A stretch of DNA of 64,000 nucleotides from Synechococcus sp. PCC 7336 (GCF_000332275.1 NZ_CM001776.1:372001-436000), one strand, 5' to 3'. Shown: positions 1-9,232, counted from the first letter of the stretch. The notes: generated by a model from the sequence alone, not told the origin. Translations and numbers: made by a program.

Positions 1-981
1 GCCTTTACCGGTATTTTTGCAGCCCTCTACGGCGTGTTCTACTACTTCAACGTGCAAGATACCCCTGACGGTCGCGTTTATCAGCGTCCTACCCGTCATG
101 GCGGTATGGAAGTCACCAGTCGCGGTGATTTTTACTTCCTATTGCTCATGAACCTGCCCCTGACTGGCGTGATGTGTCTGTTGGCTTGGCGCTTGTGGAG
201 GCAGGACCTGTATAGCGCCAATATGCTGTACATCATTTGGGCCATTTTAGGTGCGATCTACTTATTCCAAGCCCTAAATGCTTGGAATGCCAATAGAGAG
301 CTGATGGTGGGCACTAAGCACTACCCCAGTGACGATCGCTACAGCTTTAACCAGGTGGCCATTCTAGAGCTGACCTACATTGTGAATTTCGGTTCCGAGC
401 TGGCGGTGGTCACCGTTCTACCGCTGTTCTTCCAGGAAATTTTCAACTTGACTCCCTTCTGGGCTGGCGTAATTGCGGCTAGCTACGCATTTATGAATTT
501 GATGTCTCGTCCTGGCGGCGGTCTGATCTCCGACTCTGTCGGTAGCCGCAAGTGGACCATGGCAATTTTGACCGGCGGTATGGGTATTGGCTACATGATG
601 ATGGGGTCTTTAAGTAACGGCGGCTGGCTGGTAATCGCAGTGCTCTTGACCATGACTTGTTCCTTCTTCGTACAGGCTGGTGAAGGCTCTACCTTTGCCA
701 TCGTGCCTCTGATCAAGCGTCGCGTCACCGGTCAGGTGGCCGGGAATGTGGGTGCTTACGGCAACGTGGGAGCAGTTTGCTACCTCACCACTTGGTCTTT
801 GCTGCCGAAAGGACCGGAAGCCCTGTCTAGCTCCTTCCAAACCTTCTTTCTCATGTTGGGTAGTGCAGCACTCGTGGTGACTGTTCTGTGTGCAATCTTC
901 TTGAAAGAACCCAAGGGGTCCTTCGCTGAGTTCCACGAAGGGGAAGAGGAAGAACTGGACGCGATGAAAAAGGCTGTCTAG
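1..981 (+). CDS. nrtP: NrtP/NarK-type nitrate/nitrite permease, 3' part
   Basis: Major facilitator of the nitrate/nitrite porter family that imports nitrate across the cytoplasmic membrane. The reading frame is open from base 1, so the N-terminal half lies outside the window; a GTG at 34 is internal. What remains is hydrophobic, with an MFS loop motif (GGLISDSVGSRKW, bases ~520-555) and a glycine-rich nitrate-signature-like stretch (AGNVGAYGNVGA, ~740-775). It ends in an acidic/basic cytoplasmic tail. narB follows 302 bp downstream on the same strand, which supports a nitrate rather than a sugar or drug substrate. This is the single-protein permease type, not the NrtABCD ABC type. Any NtcA-regulated promoter would be upstream of the window. 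Confidence 0.93.
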   Translation, partial: AFTGIFAALYGVFYYFNVQDTPDGRVYQRPTRHGGMEVTSRGDFYFLLLMNLPLTGVMCLLAWRLWRQDLYSANMLYIIWAILGAIYLFQALNAWNANRELMVGTKHYPSDDRYSFNQVAILELTYIVNFGSELAVVTVLPLFFQEIFNLTPFWAGVIAASYAFMNLMSRPGGGLISDSVGSRKWTMAILTGGMGIGYMMMGSLSNGGWLVIAVLLTMTCSFFVQAGEGSTFAIVPLIKRRVTGQVAGNVGAYGNVGAVCYLTTWSLLPKGPEALSSSFQTFFLMLGSAALVVTVLCAIFLKEPKGSFAEFHEGEEEELDAMKKAV

Positions 982-1283
982 CCCGCAATTTTCTACCGGG
1001 ACAATGAGGTTGCTGCGGGCGGATCGCGCCCCAGCAACTTTTTCCTAGACCGACGATCGGACTGCTGGAGACATTTCTGAAGAGTTTGTAGCAAGACTCA
1101 CTCTTCGACCCAGAAGAACTCAATACACTGTCCGTACCGACGAGCCCCCCACAGTTCGAGGGGACGTCAATGCACGAATTGTCCCGGCAAAATGAAAACC
1201 TTAACACTTTCTTAATTTCTCAAACTACTCTATTCTGACTCTGAATCCCCAGCCGCTTAGAACCCGGTAAGGAGCGCGATCGC
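982..1283 (+). other. nrtP-narB intergenic region
   Basis: 302 bp without a convincing gene. A 7-bp inverted repeat (GCCCGCA 981-987, TGCGGGC 1014-1020) follows nrtP with a 26-nt loop and no T-tract, so it is a weak terminator candidate at best. A GTA-N8-CAC sequence at 1088-1101 resembles an NtcA half-match but departs from GTA-N8-TAC. A clear AAGGAG ribosome binding site lies at 1269-1274, 9 nt before the narB start. Confidence 0.4.
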
Positions 1284-3500
1284 ATGAGCGAAATGACCAA
1301 AACTCTCTGTCCCTATTGCGGCGTTGGTTGCGGTTTGGAAGTAAGTCCTCCCGGCATTCCCGGCAAGGCCACCAATCGGGATAGTTCGGGGGCTCCGGTT
1401 TGGCGAGTGAGAGGCGATCGCGACCATCCTTCCAGCAAAGGGCAAGTGTGCGTCAAAGGGGCCACCATTGCCGAAGCCCTCGACAAGAATCGGCTGAAGT
1501 ACCCCATGATGCGCGACAGTCTCGACGAGTCCTTCCGGCGTGTCAGTTGGGATGAAGCGTACGATCGCATCGTCAGAGAAATTCGCTCCACCCTCGCCCG
1601 CCTCGGACCGACTGGCATCTGCATGTACGGCTCCGGCCAATTCCAAACCGAAGACTACTACACTGCCCAAAAGCTGCTCAAAGGCTGCTTGGGTACCAAT
1701 AATTTCGATGCCAATTCCAGGCTGTGCATGTCTTCTGCAGTTGCGGGCTACATCCAAAGTTTCGGCTCCGACGGTCCCCCTACCTGCTACGACGATTTAG
1801 ATAAAACCGATTGCGCCTTCTTAATCGGCACCAATACCGCCGAATGCCACCCGATTGTCTTCAATCGCCTGCGCAAGCATCACAAGCGCAATCGCAAAGT
1901 CAAGCTCATTGTGGTGGACCCCCGCCGCACCCCCACCGCCGCAGTGGCCGATCTCCATCTCGCCATTCGTCCCGGCACGGACATGCACCTGCTCAACGGC
2001 ATGGCCCACTTACTGATGCGCTGGGGCTATCTCGACACCGTCTTGATCGATGAATGTACGGCTGGCTTTGGCCAGTTTGCCGAAATTATCCGTCACTATC
2101 CCCCCGAACTGGTTTCCCGCCAGTGCGGCATTCGTCTTGACGAACTGGAGAAGGCCGCCCGCTGGTGGGGGGACTCCGATCGGGTGCTGTCGCTGTGGTC
2201 GATGGGGGTGAACCAGTCGGTCGAGGGAACGGCCACATGTCGCACCATCATTAACCTGCATCTGATGACTGGCAACATTGGCAAGCCCGGTGCCGGTCCC
2301 TTTTCGCTTACGGGGCAGCCCAATGCTATGGGCGGTCGAGAAGCGGGCGGCTTAGCCCACATCTTGCCCGGATATAGAACTGTTAAAAATCCTCAGCATC
2401 GAGCCGAGTTAGAAACCCTGTGGCAGGTGTCCGCAGGCAGTATTTCGCCGCAGCCAGGTTTGGCGGCCTGGGATATGATTCGCGGTTTAGAACAGGGCAC
2501 TGTGGGAGTGATGTGGGTGGCCGCCACGAATCCAGCCGTGAGTATGCCCGACTTGGTTCGCACCAAAGCCGCCCTGCGCCAATCCCCCTTCACCATCTGC
2601 CAAGACGCCTATTACCCCACCGAGACTGCCCTTTACTCCCACCTACTGCTGCCCGCCGCCCAGTTCGGCGAGAAATCGGGAGTCATGACCAACTCCGAAC
2701 GGGTGGTGACCTACTGTCCCCAGTTTCGCGATCCGCCCGGAGAGGCACGGGCAGATTGGGAGATTTTTGCGGAAGTGGGTCGGCGCTTAGGCTTCGAGCG
2801 GGAATTTAATTTTGTCAATGCGGCTGCAGTCTATGCTGAGTTCGTGTCTGCCACGAAAGGTCGCCCTTGCGACATGACCCGCCTGAGCCACCGCCGACTG
2901 GCTGAAGAAGGCCCCACCCAATGGCCCAGTCCCGGTCGTCCCACCGATCCGATCGCCAAGCTCGCGCACCCCGAGCCCAAGCGCCTGTATACCGATTTGC
3001 GCTTCAATACGTCTGACGGACGAGCCAATTTTGCTGCCTTCCACGCGGGCGGTTTAGCCGAGCCCCCCAATCCCGACTACCCGCTAGTGCTGACAGTGGG
3101 CCGCTTGTACGAGCACTGGCACACCATGTCTCGCACCGGCCATATTGCTCGGATTGCGAAGAAGCATCCCCACCCGCGTGCGGAGATTCATCCGAAAGAC
3201 GCGGCTAAGTTTGGCATTGAGGACGGTCAGTGGCTGGAGGTGCGATCGCGTCGGGGTACGAGTCGATTCTTAGCCAACGTGACGAAAGCAATTGCTCCCG
3301 GAACGGTGTTCGTGCCGATGCATTGGGGCGAACTGTGGGCTAAAAACTCCGAGGCGAATGCTCTGACCCATCCCGAAGTCTGTCCGATCTCGTTGCAACC
3401 GGAGCTGAAAGCCTGTGCAGTGCGCGTGATGCCTGCGACCGATGCGGTGGAAGATGAGATGCAGCCCCAAGTTGCCGTTCCCCAACTGGTGAGTCGATAA
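1284..3500 (+). CDS. narB: ferredoxin-nitrate reductase NarB
   Basis: Cytoplasmic molybdenum enzyme that reduces nitrate to nitrite with electrons from reduced ferredoxin, the first intracellular step of nitrate assimilation. The 738 residues match the usual length. Cys9, Cys12, Cys16 and Cys56 form the N-terminal [4Fe-4S] ligand pattern, and Cys148 (in NSRLCMSS) is the expected Mo ligand. The rest follows the bis-MGD molybdopterin oxidoreductase fold, ending in the MGD-binding domain ([16 protein letters not shown]). The start is fixed by AAGGAG nine bases upstream. It lies between nrtP and narM, and narM starts on the base after its stop codon, so the two are translationally linked. moaD at ~11 kb belongs to the same cofactor pathway. 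Confidence 0.97.
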   Translation: MSEMTKTLCPYCGVGCGLEVSPPGIPGKATNRDSSGAPVWRVRGDRDHPSSKGQVCVKGATIAEALDKNRLKYPMMRDSLDESFRRVSWDEAYDRIVREIRSTLARLGPTGICMYGSGQFQTEDYYTAQKLLKGCLGTNNFDANSRLCMSSAVAGYIQSFGSDGPPTCYDDLDKTDCAFLIGTNTAECHPIVFNRLRKHHKRNRKVKLIVVDPRRTPTAAVADLHLAIRPGTDMHLLNGMAHLLMRWGYLDTVLIDECTAGFGQFAEIIRHYPPELVSRQCGIRLDELEKAARWWGDSDRVLSLWSMGVNQSVEGTATCRTIINLHLMTGNIGKPGAGPFSLTGQPNAMGGREAGGLAHILPGYRTVKNPQHRAELETLWQVSAGSISPQPGLAAWDMIRGLEQGTVGVMWVAATNPAVSMPDLVRTKAALRQSPFTICQDAYYPTETALYSHLLLPAAQFGEKSGVMTNSERVVTYCPQFRDPPGEARADWEIFAEVGRRLGFEREFNFVNAAAVYAEFVSATKGRPCDMTRLSHRRLAEEGPTQWPSPGRPTDPIAKLAHPEPKRLYTDLRFNTSDGRANFAAFHAGGLAEPPNPDYPLVLTVGRLYEHWHTMSRTGHIARIAKKHPHPRAEIHPKDAAKFGIEDGQWLEVRSRRGTSRFLANVTKAIAPGTVFVPMHWGELWAKNSEANALTHPEVCPISLQPELKACAVRVMPATDAVEDEMQPQVAVPQLVSR

Positions 3501-3989
3501 GTGGCCGTGACCGATCCCAACTCTGCTGCAAAGATCGAGCCCCTCCATTTCCAATTCGAGTCTGACTTTGTGGAGTCTTGGAACTGCATCCCCATGCGGG
3601 TGCGGCTGTATTTAGATACCTGCGGGGTCAAGCTCAAGTTGGTTCACTGGACTGCTCTGGCCGAGGCCGAGCGACAACAGCTCGTCGAGATGTCTTGCGA
3701 AACTGAGGCTGAGGCCGAGGTGTATCGCGATCGCCTGATGGAGTTAGTGCGCGATCGCTACGGGTCCGAACCCAGTTTGCTGCCAATCCCGGAAAGCCCT
3801 GCTTGGGACAATCTCGATGTCGTGCCGGAGACTGTGGCAGCCAAAGCGCAGGAGTTAGAGCTGGCGATCGCCCCCCAGCAGTGGAGCAATCTGACTCGCC
3901 TGCAACGATTTGCCCTGATTAAACTGAGTCGTCCCAGCCACGAGAACCGCAATTTTTTGCCTGCCTTACAAGAGTTTGGGCTAGCCTAG
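3501..3989 (+). CDS. narM: nitrate reductase-associated protein NarM
   Basis: Small cyanobacterial protein of the nitrate-reductase-associated family; in Synechococcus elongatus NarM is known to be needed for nitrate reductase activity. The 162 residues include a family-like core (ESWNCIPMRVRLYLDTCGVKL, with two Cys) and a C-terminal stretch ending LPALQEFGLA. GTG at 3501 follows the narB stop directly; a second in-frame GTG at 3507 is an alternative start. The zero-base junction implies cotranscription and translational coupling with narB. The last ~50 bases of gene and flank are repeated 671 bp downstream beyond the Uma2 gene (see repeat at 3957-4679). Confidence 0.9.
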   Translation: MAVTDPNSAAKIEPLHFQFESDFVESWNCIPMRVRLYLDTCGVKLKLVHWTALAEAERQQLVEMSCETEAEAEVYRDRLMELVRDRYGSEPSLLPIPESPAWDNLDVVPETVAAKAQELELAIAPQQWSNLTRLQRFALIKLSRPSHENRNFLPALQEFGLA

Positions 3990-4008
3990 CGATCGAGATC
4001 GGACAATA
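3957..4008 (+). repeat. 52-bp direct repeat, copy 1 (narM 3' end)
   Basis: Covers the last codons of narM, its stop codon and about 19 bp beyond. It matches 4628-4679 at 48 of 52 positions without gaps. The two copies bracket the Uma2 gene at 4062-4607. Confidence 0.9.
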
Positions 4009-4061
4009 CCGAACAGTTCGGACATGCTGGCAGTAGGGCTAGCCTACTGGGAACGACGATT

Positions 4062-4607
4062 GTGACAGCAATTTCGCGATGGACGATTGAGGATTACCAC
4101 GCCACGATCGCGGCAGGCATGTTGGACCGCCGTCGGGTGGAGTTGGTGAATGGAGAGATTGTGGCGATGGCTCCAGAACAGCCACTGCATTTCAATCGGG
4201 GCGATCGCATCTCGCGTTACCTACGCAATCTCTTGAAAGATCGGGCGAGCGTTCGCCACGGCGGTCCTGTAACCTTGCCGCATGACAGCGAACCAGAACC
4301 GGATATTGCAGTGGTGGCTCCGCTGGTGGAGGAGTACGACCTGCGCCATCCTTCCCCCGCCGAGATTTTTTGGTTGGTAGAAATTTCTAACACTTCCCTA
4401 ACTTACGATCTGACCCAGAAAGCGGTTCTCTACGCCAGCAGCAGAATTCCAGAATATTGGGTATTAGACTTGCAAGGCAGCATCCTTTGGGTCCACCGTC
4501 AACCTCAAACTGAGGGCTATCAGTCGAAGGTGGCTCGGACTGATGGGGCGATCGCTCCAATCGCTTTTCCAGAAGTAGAAATTTCTGTGCGAATGCTGTT
4601 GGACTAG
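4062..4607 (+). CDS. Uma2 family (DUF820) putative endonuclease
   Basis: Member of the Uma2/DUF820 family, which has a PD-(D/E)XK nuclease fold and is hugely amplified in cyanobacteria; no specific substrate is known. The 181 residues open with WTIEDYHATIAAGML and carry the family core: RRVELVNGEIV, then EPEPDIAVV (acidic pair), FWLVEIS (Glu) and a lysine in LTQKAVLYASS followed by PEYWVLDL. GTG at 4062 is the start that gives full family length. It is most like the gene at 9233-9784. It sits between two copies of a 52-bp narM-derived repeat, suggesting arrival by duplication or recombination. Confidence 0.88.
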   Translation: MTAISRWTIEDYHATIAAGMLDRRRVELVNGEIVAMAPEQPLHFNRGDRISRYLRNLLKDRASVRHGGPVTLPHDSEPEPDIAVVAPLVEEYDLRHPSPAEIFWLVEISNTSLTYDLTQKAVLYASSRIPEYWVLDLQGSILWVHRQPQTEGYQSKVARTDGAIAPIAFPEVEISVRMLLD

Positions 4608-4627
4608 CCATCGATCGGGATATCTGC

Positions 4628-4679
4628 TTGCCTGCCTTGCAGGAGTTTGGGTTAGCCTAGCGATCGAGATTGGACAATA
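4628..4679 (+). repeat. 52-bp direct repeat, copy 2
   Basis: Degenerate copy of the narM 3' end (48/52 identical to 3957-4008). It would still encode LPALQEFGL but has no gene attached. It lies just upstream of msrA and may now supply part of its leader. Confidence 0.9.
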
Positions 4680-4712
4680 TCTCCATCATTGAACTTTATC
4701 TGAGTACTCACC

Positions 4713-5375
4713 ATGGGATTGTTTTCCTTACTTGGTAAAAAGAGCCAAATGCCCTCCCCCGAAGAGGCTTTGCCCGGTCGCGCTGAGGAAATGTCCGTAC
4801 CCGGTGCCCATTTTGTCAATGGCAACCCCCTCAAGCCTCCCTTTCCCGAGGGCATGGAATTGGCCCTATTCGGTTTGGGTTGTTTTTGGGGGGCCGAAAA
4901 AGCGTTCTGGAAGTTAGACGGCGTTTACTCCACTTCTGTGGGCTACGCTGCTGGCTCCAGCCCCAATCCCACTTATCACGAGGTTTGCAGCGGTTTGACG
5001 GGCCATAACGAGGTGGTGCGGGTGGTCTACGATCCCTCGATCGTCAGCTACGAGCAGTTGCTGAAAACCTTCTGGGAAAGTCACGACCCCACCCAGGGGA
5101 TGCGTCAGGGGAACGATCGCGGCACCCAATATCGCTCCGGCATCTACACCTATTCGGAGGCGCAAAAGCAAGCGGCTGAGGCATCTAGCGAAATGTATCA
5201 GCAGGAGTTGAGCCAAGCGGGTTTCGGCACCATCACGACCGAGATCCTCTCTGCCCCCGAGTTCTACTATGCCGAACAGTACCACCAGCAGTATTTAGCC
5301 AAGAATCCTAACGGCTATTGCGGTTTGGGCGGAACCAATGTTTCCTGTCCCATTTCCACTGGGGTAGAAGCGTAA
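4713..5375 (+). CDS. msrA: peptide-methionine (S)-S-oxide reductase MsrA
   Basis: Repairs the S-epimer of methionine sulfoxide in oxidised proteins, using thioredoxin as reductant. The catalytic motif GCFWG places the active Cys at residue 57. Typical downstream blocks follow ([41 protein letters not shown]), and the tail has [10 protein letters not shown] with a possible resolving cysteine. At 220 residues it has a ~48-residue N-terminal extension before the core, common in the longer MsrA class. ATG at 4713 is the first in-frame start. The neighbouring alpha/beta hydrolase gene is convergent. Confidence 0.96.
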   Translation: MGLFSLLGKKSQMPSPEEALPGRAEEMSVPGAHFVNGNPLKPPFPEGMELALFGLGCFWGAEKAFWKLDGVYSTSVGYAAGSSPNPTYHEVCSGLTGHNEVVRVVYDPSIVSYEQLLKTFWESHDPTQGMRQGNDRGTQYRSGIYTYSEAQKQAAEASSEMYQQELSQAGFGTITTEILSAPEFYYAEQYHQQYLAKNPNGYCGLGGTNVSCPISTGVEA

Positions 5376-5383
5376 GGTCTTGC

Positions 5384-5413
5384 GGCATGGTTCGAAATCG
5401 ATCTAACCATGCC
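5384..5413 (+). terminator. hairpin between convergent msrA and hydrolase genes
   Basis: Perfect 9-bp stem (GGCATGGTT 5384-5392, AACCATGCC 5405-5413) with a 12-nt loop, placed 8 bp after the msrA stop. There is no U-tract on either side, so it may act as a transcript 3' end or barrier rather than a classical intrinsic terminator. Confidence 0.45.
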
Positions 5414-5495
5414 CCCAACAAAGCTATATGTTCGAGGTCGAACTGACTGAAGAGAACGTGCAATGAGCCAACTTTGAAGTGCTTTCCCGCACGAG

Positions 5496-6374
5496 TTAAG
5501 CAGCGATATTTCTCAGAACAAAGTCTCGAATGTGCGAAGCAATAAACTCTAGGTCTTCCTCAAGGGCAAAGTGACCCGTATCGAGGATGTGGAATTCAAC
5601 GTTATTGAGATCTTGCTTGTAGGGGTGCGCCCCTTCTGCTGGAAAGATGTAGTCGCCTTTACCCCAAATCACAAGGGTTGGTGGCTGATGCTTGCGAAAA
5701 TATTCCTGCCACTGCGGATACAAAGAAGGGTTGCTCCCGTAACTGTAAAACAGCTCTAGTTGGATCTCCCGATTGCCAGGGCGATCGAGTAAATATTGGT
5801 CGTGGAACCAGTTATCTGGCGCGATTGTTTCTGGGTTGCGAACGCCGTTGGTGTATTGCCATCTCGTCGCTGTTAAGCTTAATAAGTTATCCGCTAGCAC
5901 TGCAGCATTTTCTGGTGTTTTATCCTGCCAATAAGCCTTAATGGGATTCCAGAATTCTCGCAGACCTTCGTCGTAGGCATTGCCGTTTTGTACGATTAGG
6001 CCCAACACATTTTCTGGATGTTTTGCTGCAAGGCGATAGCCGACAGGTGCTCCATAGTCCATCACATAGAGGAAGTATTTCTTTAAACCCAGCTGACTCA
6101 CAAAGCGATCGATAACCTCTGCCAACTTATCGAAACTGTACTCAAACTCATCGACAAGTGGCATAGAACTGGCGCCAAAGCCAGGATAGTCGGGAGCAAT
6201 GAGGTGGAAACTATCTGCAAGTGCTGGAATGAGGTTGCGGAACATATGAGAGGACGTAGGAAATCCATGCAGTAGCAGGATTGTCGGAGCATCCTTGGAG
6301 CCAGCCTCTCGGTAGAAAATATCCAGACCATCAATGTCAATCGTTTTGTGTTGGGGAGAGATCGAGGTAGCCAT
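5496..6374 (-). CDS. alpha/beta hydrolase, epoxide hydrolase/dehalogenase-like
   Basis: Soluble alpha/beta hydrolase of 292 residues. It has the oxyanion-region motif LLLHGFP (~33-39) and a nucleophile elbow VMDYGAP with Asp106 as nucleophile, the pattern of epoxide hydrolases and haloalkane dehalogenases rather than esterases. The C-terminal catalytic His is in [11 protein letters not shown]. The start is the ATG at 6374, set by AAGGAG about 8 nt upstream; the frame stays open to 6590, but that stretch contains the promoter. The gene has a strong sigma70-type promoter with an embedded palindromic operator (6562-6590), so it is probably inducible through a TetR-type repressor. The substrate cannot be told from sequence. 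Confidence 0.88.
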   Translation of the reverse strand: MATSISPQHKTIDIDGLDIFYREAGSKDAPTILLLHGFPTSSHMFRNLIPALADSFHLIAPDYPGFGASSMPLVDEFEYSFDKLAEVIDRFVSQLGLKKYFLYVMDYGAPVGYRLAAKHPENVLGLIVQNGNAYDEGLREFWNPIKAYWQDKTPENAAVLADNLLSLTATRWQYTNGVRNPETIAPDNWFHDQYLLDRPGNREIQLELFYSYGSNPSLYPQWQEYFRKHQPPTLVIWGKGDYIFPAEGAHPYKQDLNNVEFHILDTGHFALEEDLEFIASHIRDFVLRNIAA

Positions 6375-6419
6375 AGTGGTATTTCTCCTTCGTGTCAGTC
6401 TATTGCTGGTGCTGCCCGA

Positions 6420-6433
6420 ACCGAACATTCGGT
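6420..6433. promoter_or_regulatory. palindromic operator-like site O2
   Basis: Perfect inverted repeat ACCGAA-CA-TTCGGT in the leader of the hydrolase gene, ~50 bp before its start codon. It shares both arms with the operator in the promoter spacer at 6567-6580. A further half-site TTCGGT lies at 6548-6553. The spacing and arm type resemble TetR-family operators. Confidence 0.6.
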
Positions 6434-6561
6434 ACAAAAATTGTAGTAACAGTACAGCTCCCAGAGTTATGGGATTCAAGCTTAACTGCCCTTCAAGGAA
6501 CGTCTCAGGTCGTATTGACCTCGCGATCGCCCGACTTGTGCTGACCATTCGGTATAACAGT

Positions 6562-6590
6562 ATTGTACTGAACGTTCGGTTTAATGTCAA
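6562..6590 (-). promoter_or_regulatory. sigma70 promoter with operator O1 in the spacer
   Basis: On the minus strand the sequence reads TTGACA (6590-6585), a 17-bp spacer, then TACAAT (6567-6562): a perfect -35 box, optimal spacing and a 5/6 -10 box. The spacer holds the near-perfect palindrome ACCGAACGTTCAGT (6580-6567). A repressor bound there would block RNA polymerase. Transcription would start near 6555, giving a ~180-nt leader before the hydrolase ATG at 6374. Confidence 0.75.
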
Positions 6591-6841
6591 GAGGGTTGGG
6601 AAGGTGCATATGCATGTATTGGAGTGTACACATACACTTTTTTGAGAGAAGTCAAGTCTATTTAGAGCTGACTGTATTTGCTTGCTCTACTCTCTACTGC
6701 AAGCCAGCCCTCTGGGCCTTCAAGTCTTCAAGCGAATTTGGTAGGATTTGAGTGAGGGGGAGTATTATGAGTCAGTCGAGAAGTTTGAGGTTTAGATGGC
6801 GATTGTTCTCAATCAACAGAGGTTGTTCGGAGGAACACCAT
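6591..6841 (+). other. region between divergent hydrolase promoter and small ORF
   Basis: No gene recognised. It contains two short perfect palindromes close together (GCATATGC near 6606 and GTGTACAC near 6624) with AT-rich flanks, and GGAGGA just before the small ORF at 6842. An upstream in-frame ATG at 6752 exists but has a weaker context. Confidence 0.35.
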
Positions 6842-7018
6842 ATGAAAGCTCTTCGAAATATCGCGACCCAAATTTTAACGTTCTTTCAAAATACGTGGAA
6901 AGGAATTGGCCGCGTATTCGGTCCTCCCCACTATGATGATGAGGCTCCTGAAGTAGGAGTGCATCCGCTCAAAGACGATATTTATAAAGAGAAAAAACGC
7001 GGTCGCCACAATCGGTAG
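6842..7018 (+). CDS. small hypothetical protein (58 aa)
   Basis: Not recognised. ATG at 6842 has a good ribosome site (GGAGGA ~7 nt upstream); the same frame extends back to 6752, but the extra 30 residues look non-coding. The product has an amphipathic or weakly hydrophobic N-terminal helix (IATQILTFFQNTWKGIGRVF), then an acidic patch (YDDEAPEV) and a very basic tail (KEKKRGRHNR). This could suit a small membrane-associated protein. It stands alone between the regulated hydrolase gene and a 520-bp gap. Confidence 0.5.
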   Translation: MKALRNIATQILTFFQNTWKGIGRVFGPPHYDDEAPEVGVHPLKDDIYKEKKRGRHNR

Positions 7019-7541
7019 CGCTGGGTGGCGGACGATCTCGTGACCTTCCCTAACCCCCGGCAGCGATCGCTAGGATAGGGACTGAGAGACAAGCAGGAGG
7101 GATGGCTGGGCTGGACTCGATCTTCAGTTGAACGCGATCCCTGCCAAGCTTGACCTGACTGAGAGAGGACTCGATCGAAGCATTCAATTCCTAAGTTATG
7201 TATCGACTGCCGAAAAAGCGGCTTGAAATGTGTAGAGTGAAATTGAAGCAAAAAGGCTTCAATTGAATTCAGCAAAGGAGGACGTACCCTGTTCTTTCTT
7301 GACGTTGATTCTAAGAACAGCAGCAATACTCAAACAGTTACACTGAAACTTCTTCAACTGGGATAAGGGAGCAACATCGGCAAGTTGTACTTGTGGTGAC
7401 TCTGTGTAAGATAAGAGAGATAAGAGGAAGTAAAACAGTGAGCGAGCTTGGAGTATTGCTGCTGTTTTAGTTTATTTAAAATTTTTAGTTCAATCGTAAA
7501 ACTTGCCCAATCGGGCGCGATCGCGACGACGAGAGGTACGC
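7019..7541. other. 523-bp gap
   Basis: No gene supported. A perfect 8-bp hairpin (ATTGAAGC 7242-7249, GCTTCAAT 7256-7263, 6-nt loop) lies in the middle. A ribosome-site-like AAAGGAGG at ~7274 is followed by no credible start or ORF. The right part (7400-7500) is AT-rich. A small RNA is possible but unproven. Confidence 0.3.
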
Positions 7542-8483
7542 CTATATGGCCGCTAGGATCCGATCGTCGATCGCAAAGTCCACTTCCCGATGCTGCCGAC
7601 CGGAGGCAATATAGTCCTCATGCCAAAACTCTTTCAGCCCTTCTGCCAGCGAAATCTGAGGAGTCCAGGCGAGTTCGGTTTGGGCTTTGGCAATAGAAGC
7701 GAAAAAGTGCTGCGATCGCAAGGGAAAGGCTTTGCGTTTGCCGAGATCGAATTGTTTGGGATCGAAATGGACGATGTTAGCGGATTTGCCGATCGCCTCG
7801 GCACACTCTTCCACTAAGCCGTTAAAGGTGATGCAGCGGGTATCGGAAATGTTGTAAATCTGGCCCTTGGCGCTGTTATTGCCCAAGACTGCGGTCATGG
7901 CGGCAGCGAGGTCTCTGACGTGGCCCAGTTGGGTTATCCACTGGCCGTTGTCGGGCACGAGGATGGGGCGATCGCGGTGGAGGCGATCGTAGAAGAAGGC
8001 TTCGATGTCGTTGTAATTGCCTGCCCCATAGATATAGACGGGGCGGATGGAGGTGTAGGGGAAGCCAGTGCGCTCGAACTGTTCCTGCAAATAGGCTTCG
8101 GTGTTGCCTTTGCCTTTGTGGCGGCTGTTGGGGTCGAGGGGGTCCCCTTCGATGTGGGGCATCAGGTTGGATTTGAGGTAAACCCCTGCCGAACTCATGT
8201 AGACGAAGTGTTGTAAGTTGCTGTCTCGGAGGCATTCGACGAGAGGTTGGGTGTCGCTGAGTTCGCGGCCGTTGTTGTCGAATACGGCGTCAAATTGCTG
8301 GCCTTGCAGTTTTTGTTTGAGTTGCTGGGGATCTTTGCGATCGCCATGAATCTGTTCGATTTCCTCCACTGGGGCGGGTCGGTTGCCGCGATTGAACAGC
8401 ACCACGTCGTGGCCGGCGGCGACTAATGCTTTGGTGAGGGCTACGCCGACAAAGCGGGTGCCGCCCATGATTAAAATTCGCAC
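7542..8483 (-). CDS. NAD-dependent epimerase/dehydratase, CSP41-like
   Basis: Atypical short-chain dehydrogenase of 313 residues. It opens with the NAD-binding motif GGTRFVG (residues 7-13) and continues HDVVLFNRGNRP, the arrangement of the cyanobacterial/plastid CSP41 (chloroplast stem-loop binding protein) branch, whose plant members bind and stabilise RNA. SSAGVY (~93-98) and a displaced YxxxK-type region replace the strict SDR signature. It could be an RNA-binding protein or a sugar-nucleotide epimerase; the CSP41 assignment rests on overall resemblance. The 180 bp upstream separates it from a divergent Uma2 gene. Confidence 0.82.
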   Translation of the reverse strand: MRILIMGGTRFVGVALTKALVAAGHDVVLFNRGNRPAPVEEIEQIHGDRKDPQQLKQKLQGQQFDAVFDNNGRELSDTQPLVECLRDSNLQHFVYMSSAGVYLKSNLMPHIEGDPLDPNSRHKGKGNTEAYLQEQFERTGFPYTSIRPVYIYGAGNYNDIEAFFYDRLHRDRPILVPDNGQWITQLGHVRDLAAAMTAVLGNNSAKGQIYNISDTRCITFNGLVEECAEAIGKSANIVHFDPKQFDLGKRKAFPLRSQHFFASIAKAQTELAWTPQISLAEGLKEFWHEDYIASGRQHREVDFAIDDRILAAI

Positions 8484-8664
8484 AGCTCGGTCTCCAACTA
8501 CGATCGCGTCCGTCTGTCAGGATACGACAGCTTGCGATCGGTCTGGGGCTAATGGAATCGAATGGGTAGGCGCTAGCGTGCGCGAGTGGGGGGGCGATCG
8601 CCGATCGGCTTCGGTCTGGGGCATGAGTTAACCTAGTGGCATCGCGGCCTGACACACTAACGCT

Positions 8665-9222
8665 ATGGCTCAGTCCAAACTTGCGGTAAGTGACGCAGAG
8701 CTAATGAAAATTAGTTCTAAGAACCCCGAGATGCGATTCGAGCGCAATGCCGATGGAAGTTTAATTGCCACGCCACCAACAGGAGGAATTTCTGGCAATC
8801 GCGAAGCCAAGGCTACTGCCTACTTACTGCTTTGGGTCGAACAGAACGATCTGGGGGAAGTATTTAGCGCGAGTACTGGATTTCGTCTGGAGAATGGGGC
8901 GATACGATCGCCGGATGCCGCATTCATCACCAGGCAAAGGCTCCCAAAAGATTGGGATGGTGGCGAAGATAGCTTTTTGTCAATTGCGCCGGACTTTGTC
9001 ATTGAGGTCAGATCGAAGACTGACAGTCTAGAAGCTCTACAGTCCAAAATGCGGGAGTATATCGAGCATGGCGTTAAGCTGGGCTGGCTGTGCGATCGCC
9101 AAAATCAACAGGTCTTGGCTTATCGTGCCGATGGCTCGGTCACTCAATATCCAGCAAGTGCTGCGCTCAGCGGCGAAGACATCGTTCCCGGCTTCGCGAT
9201 CGCCGCCCAGAAGTTGCTCTAA
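8665..9222 (+). CDS. Uma2 family putative endonuclease
   Basis: Uma2/DUF820 protein of 185 residues from a branch different from the other copies here. Catalytic-type residues are in RSPDAAFI (Asp), PDFVIEVRSKTD (Glu and Lys) and SKMREYIEHGVKLGWLCD. The ATG at 8665 is the first in frame. It converges on another Uma2 gene only 10 bp downstream on the opposite strand. The function is unknown; some Uma2 genes travel with mobile DNA. Confidence 0.85.
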   Translation: MAQSKLAVSDAELMKISSKNPEMRFERNADGSLIATPPTGGISGNREAKATAYLLLWVEQNDLGEVFSASTGFRLENGAIRSPDAAFITRQRLPKDWDGGEDSFLSIAPDFVIEVRSKTDSLEALQSKMREYIEHGVKLGWLCDRQNQQVLAYRADGSVTQYPASAALSGEDIVPGFAIAAQKLL

Positions 9223-9232
9223 GCTGGCGAAC

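Noticed and set aside
1088-1101. NtcA box before narB
   Set aside because: GTA-N8-CAC departs from GTA-N8-TAC, and no -10 element sits at 22 bp; not reported as a site.
6375-6590. N-terminal extension of the alpha/beta hydrolase to 6590
   Set aside because: This stretch contains the promoter and leader, and a proper ribosome site precedes the ATG at 6374.
7289-7365. Short ORF after the AAAGGAGG at ~7274
   Set aside because: Only CTG/TTG starts and under 30 codons with no recognisable product.
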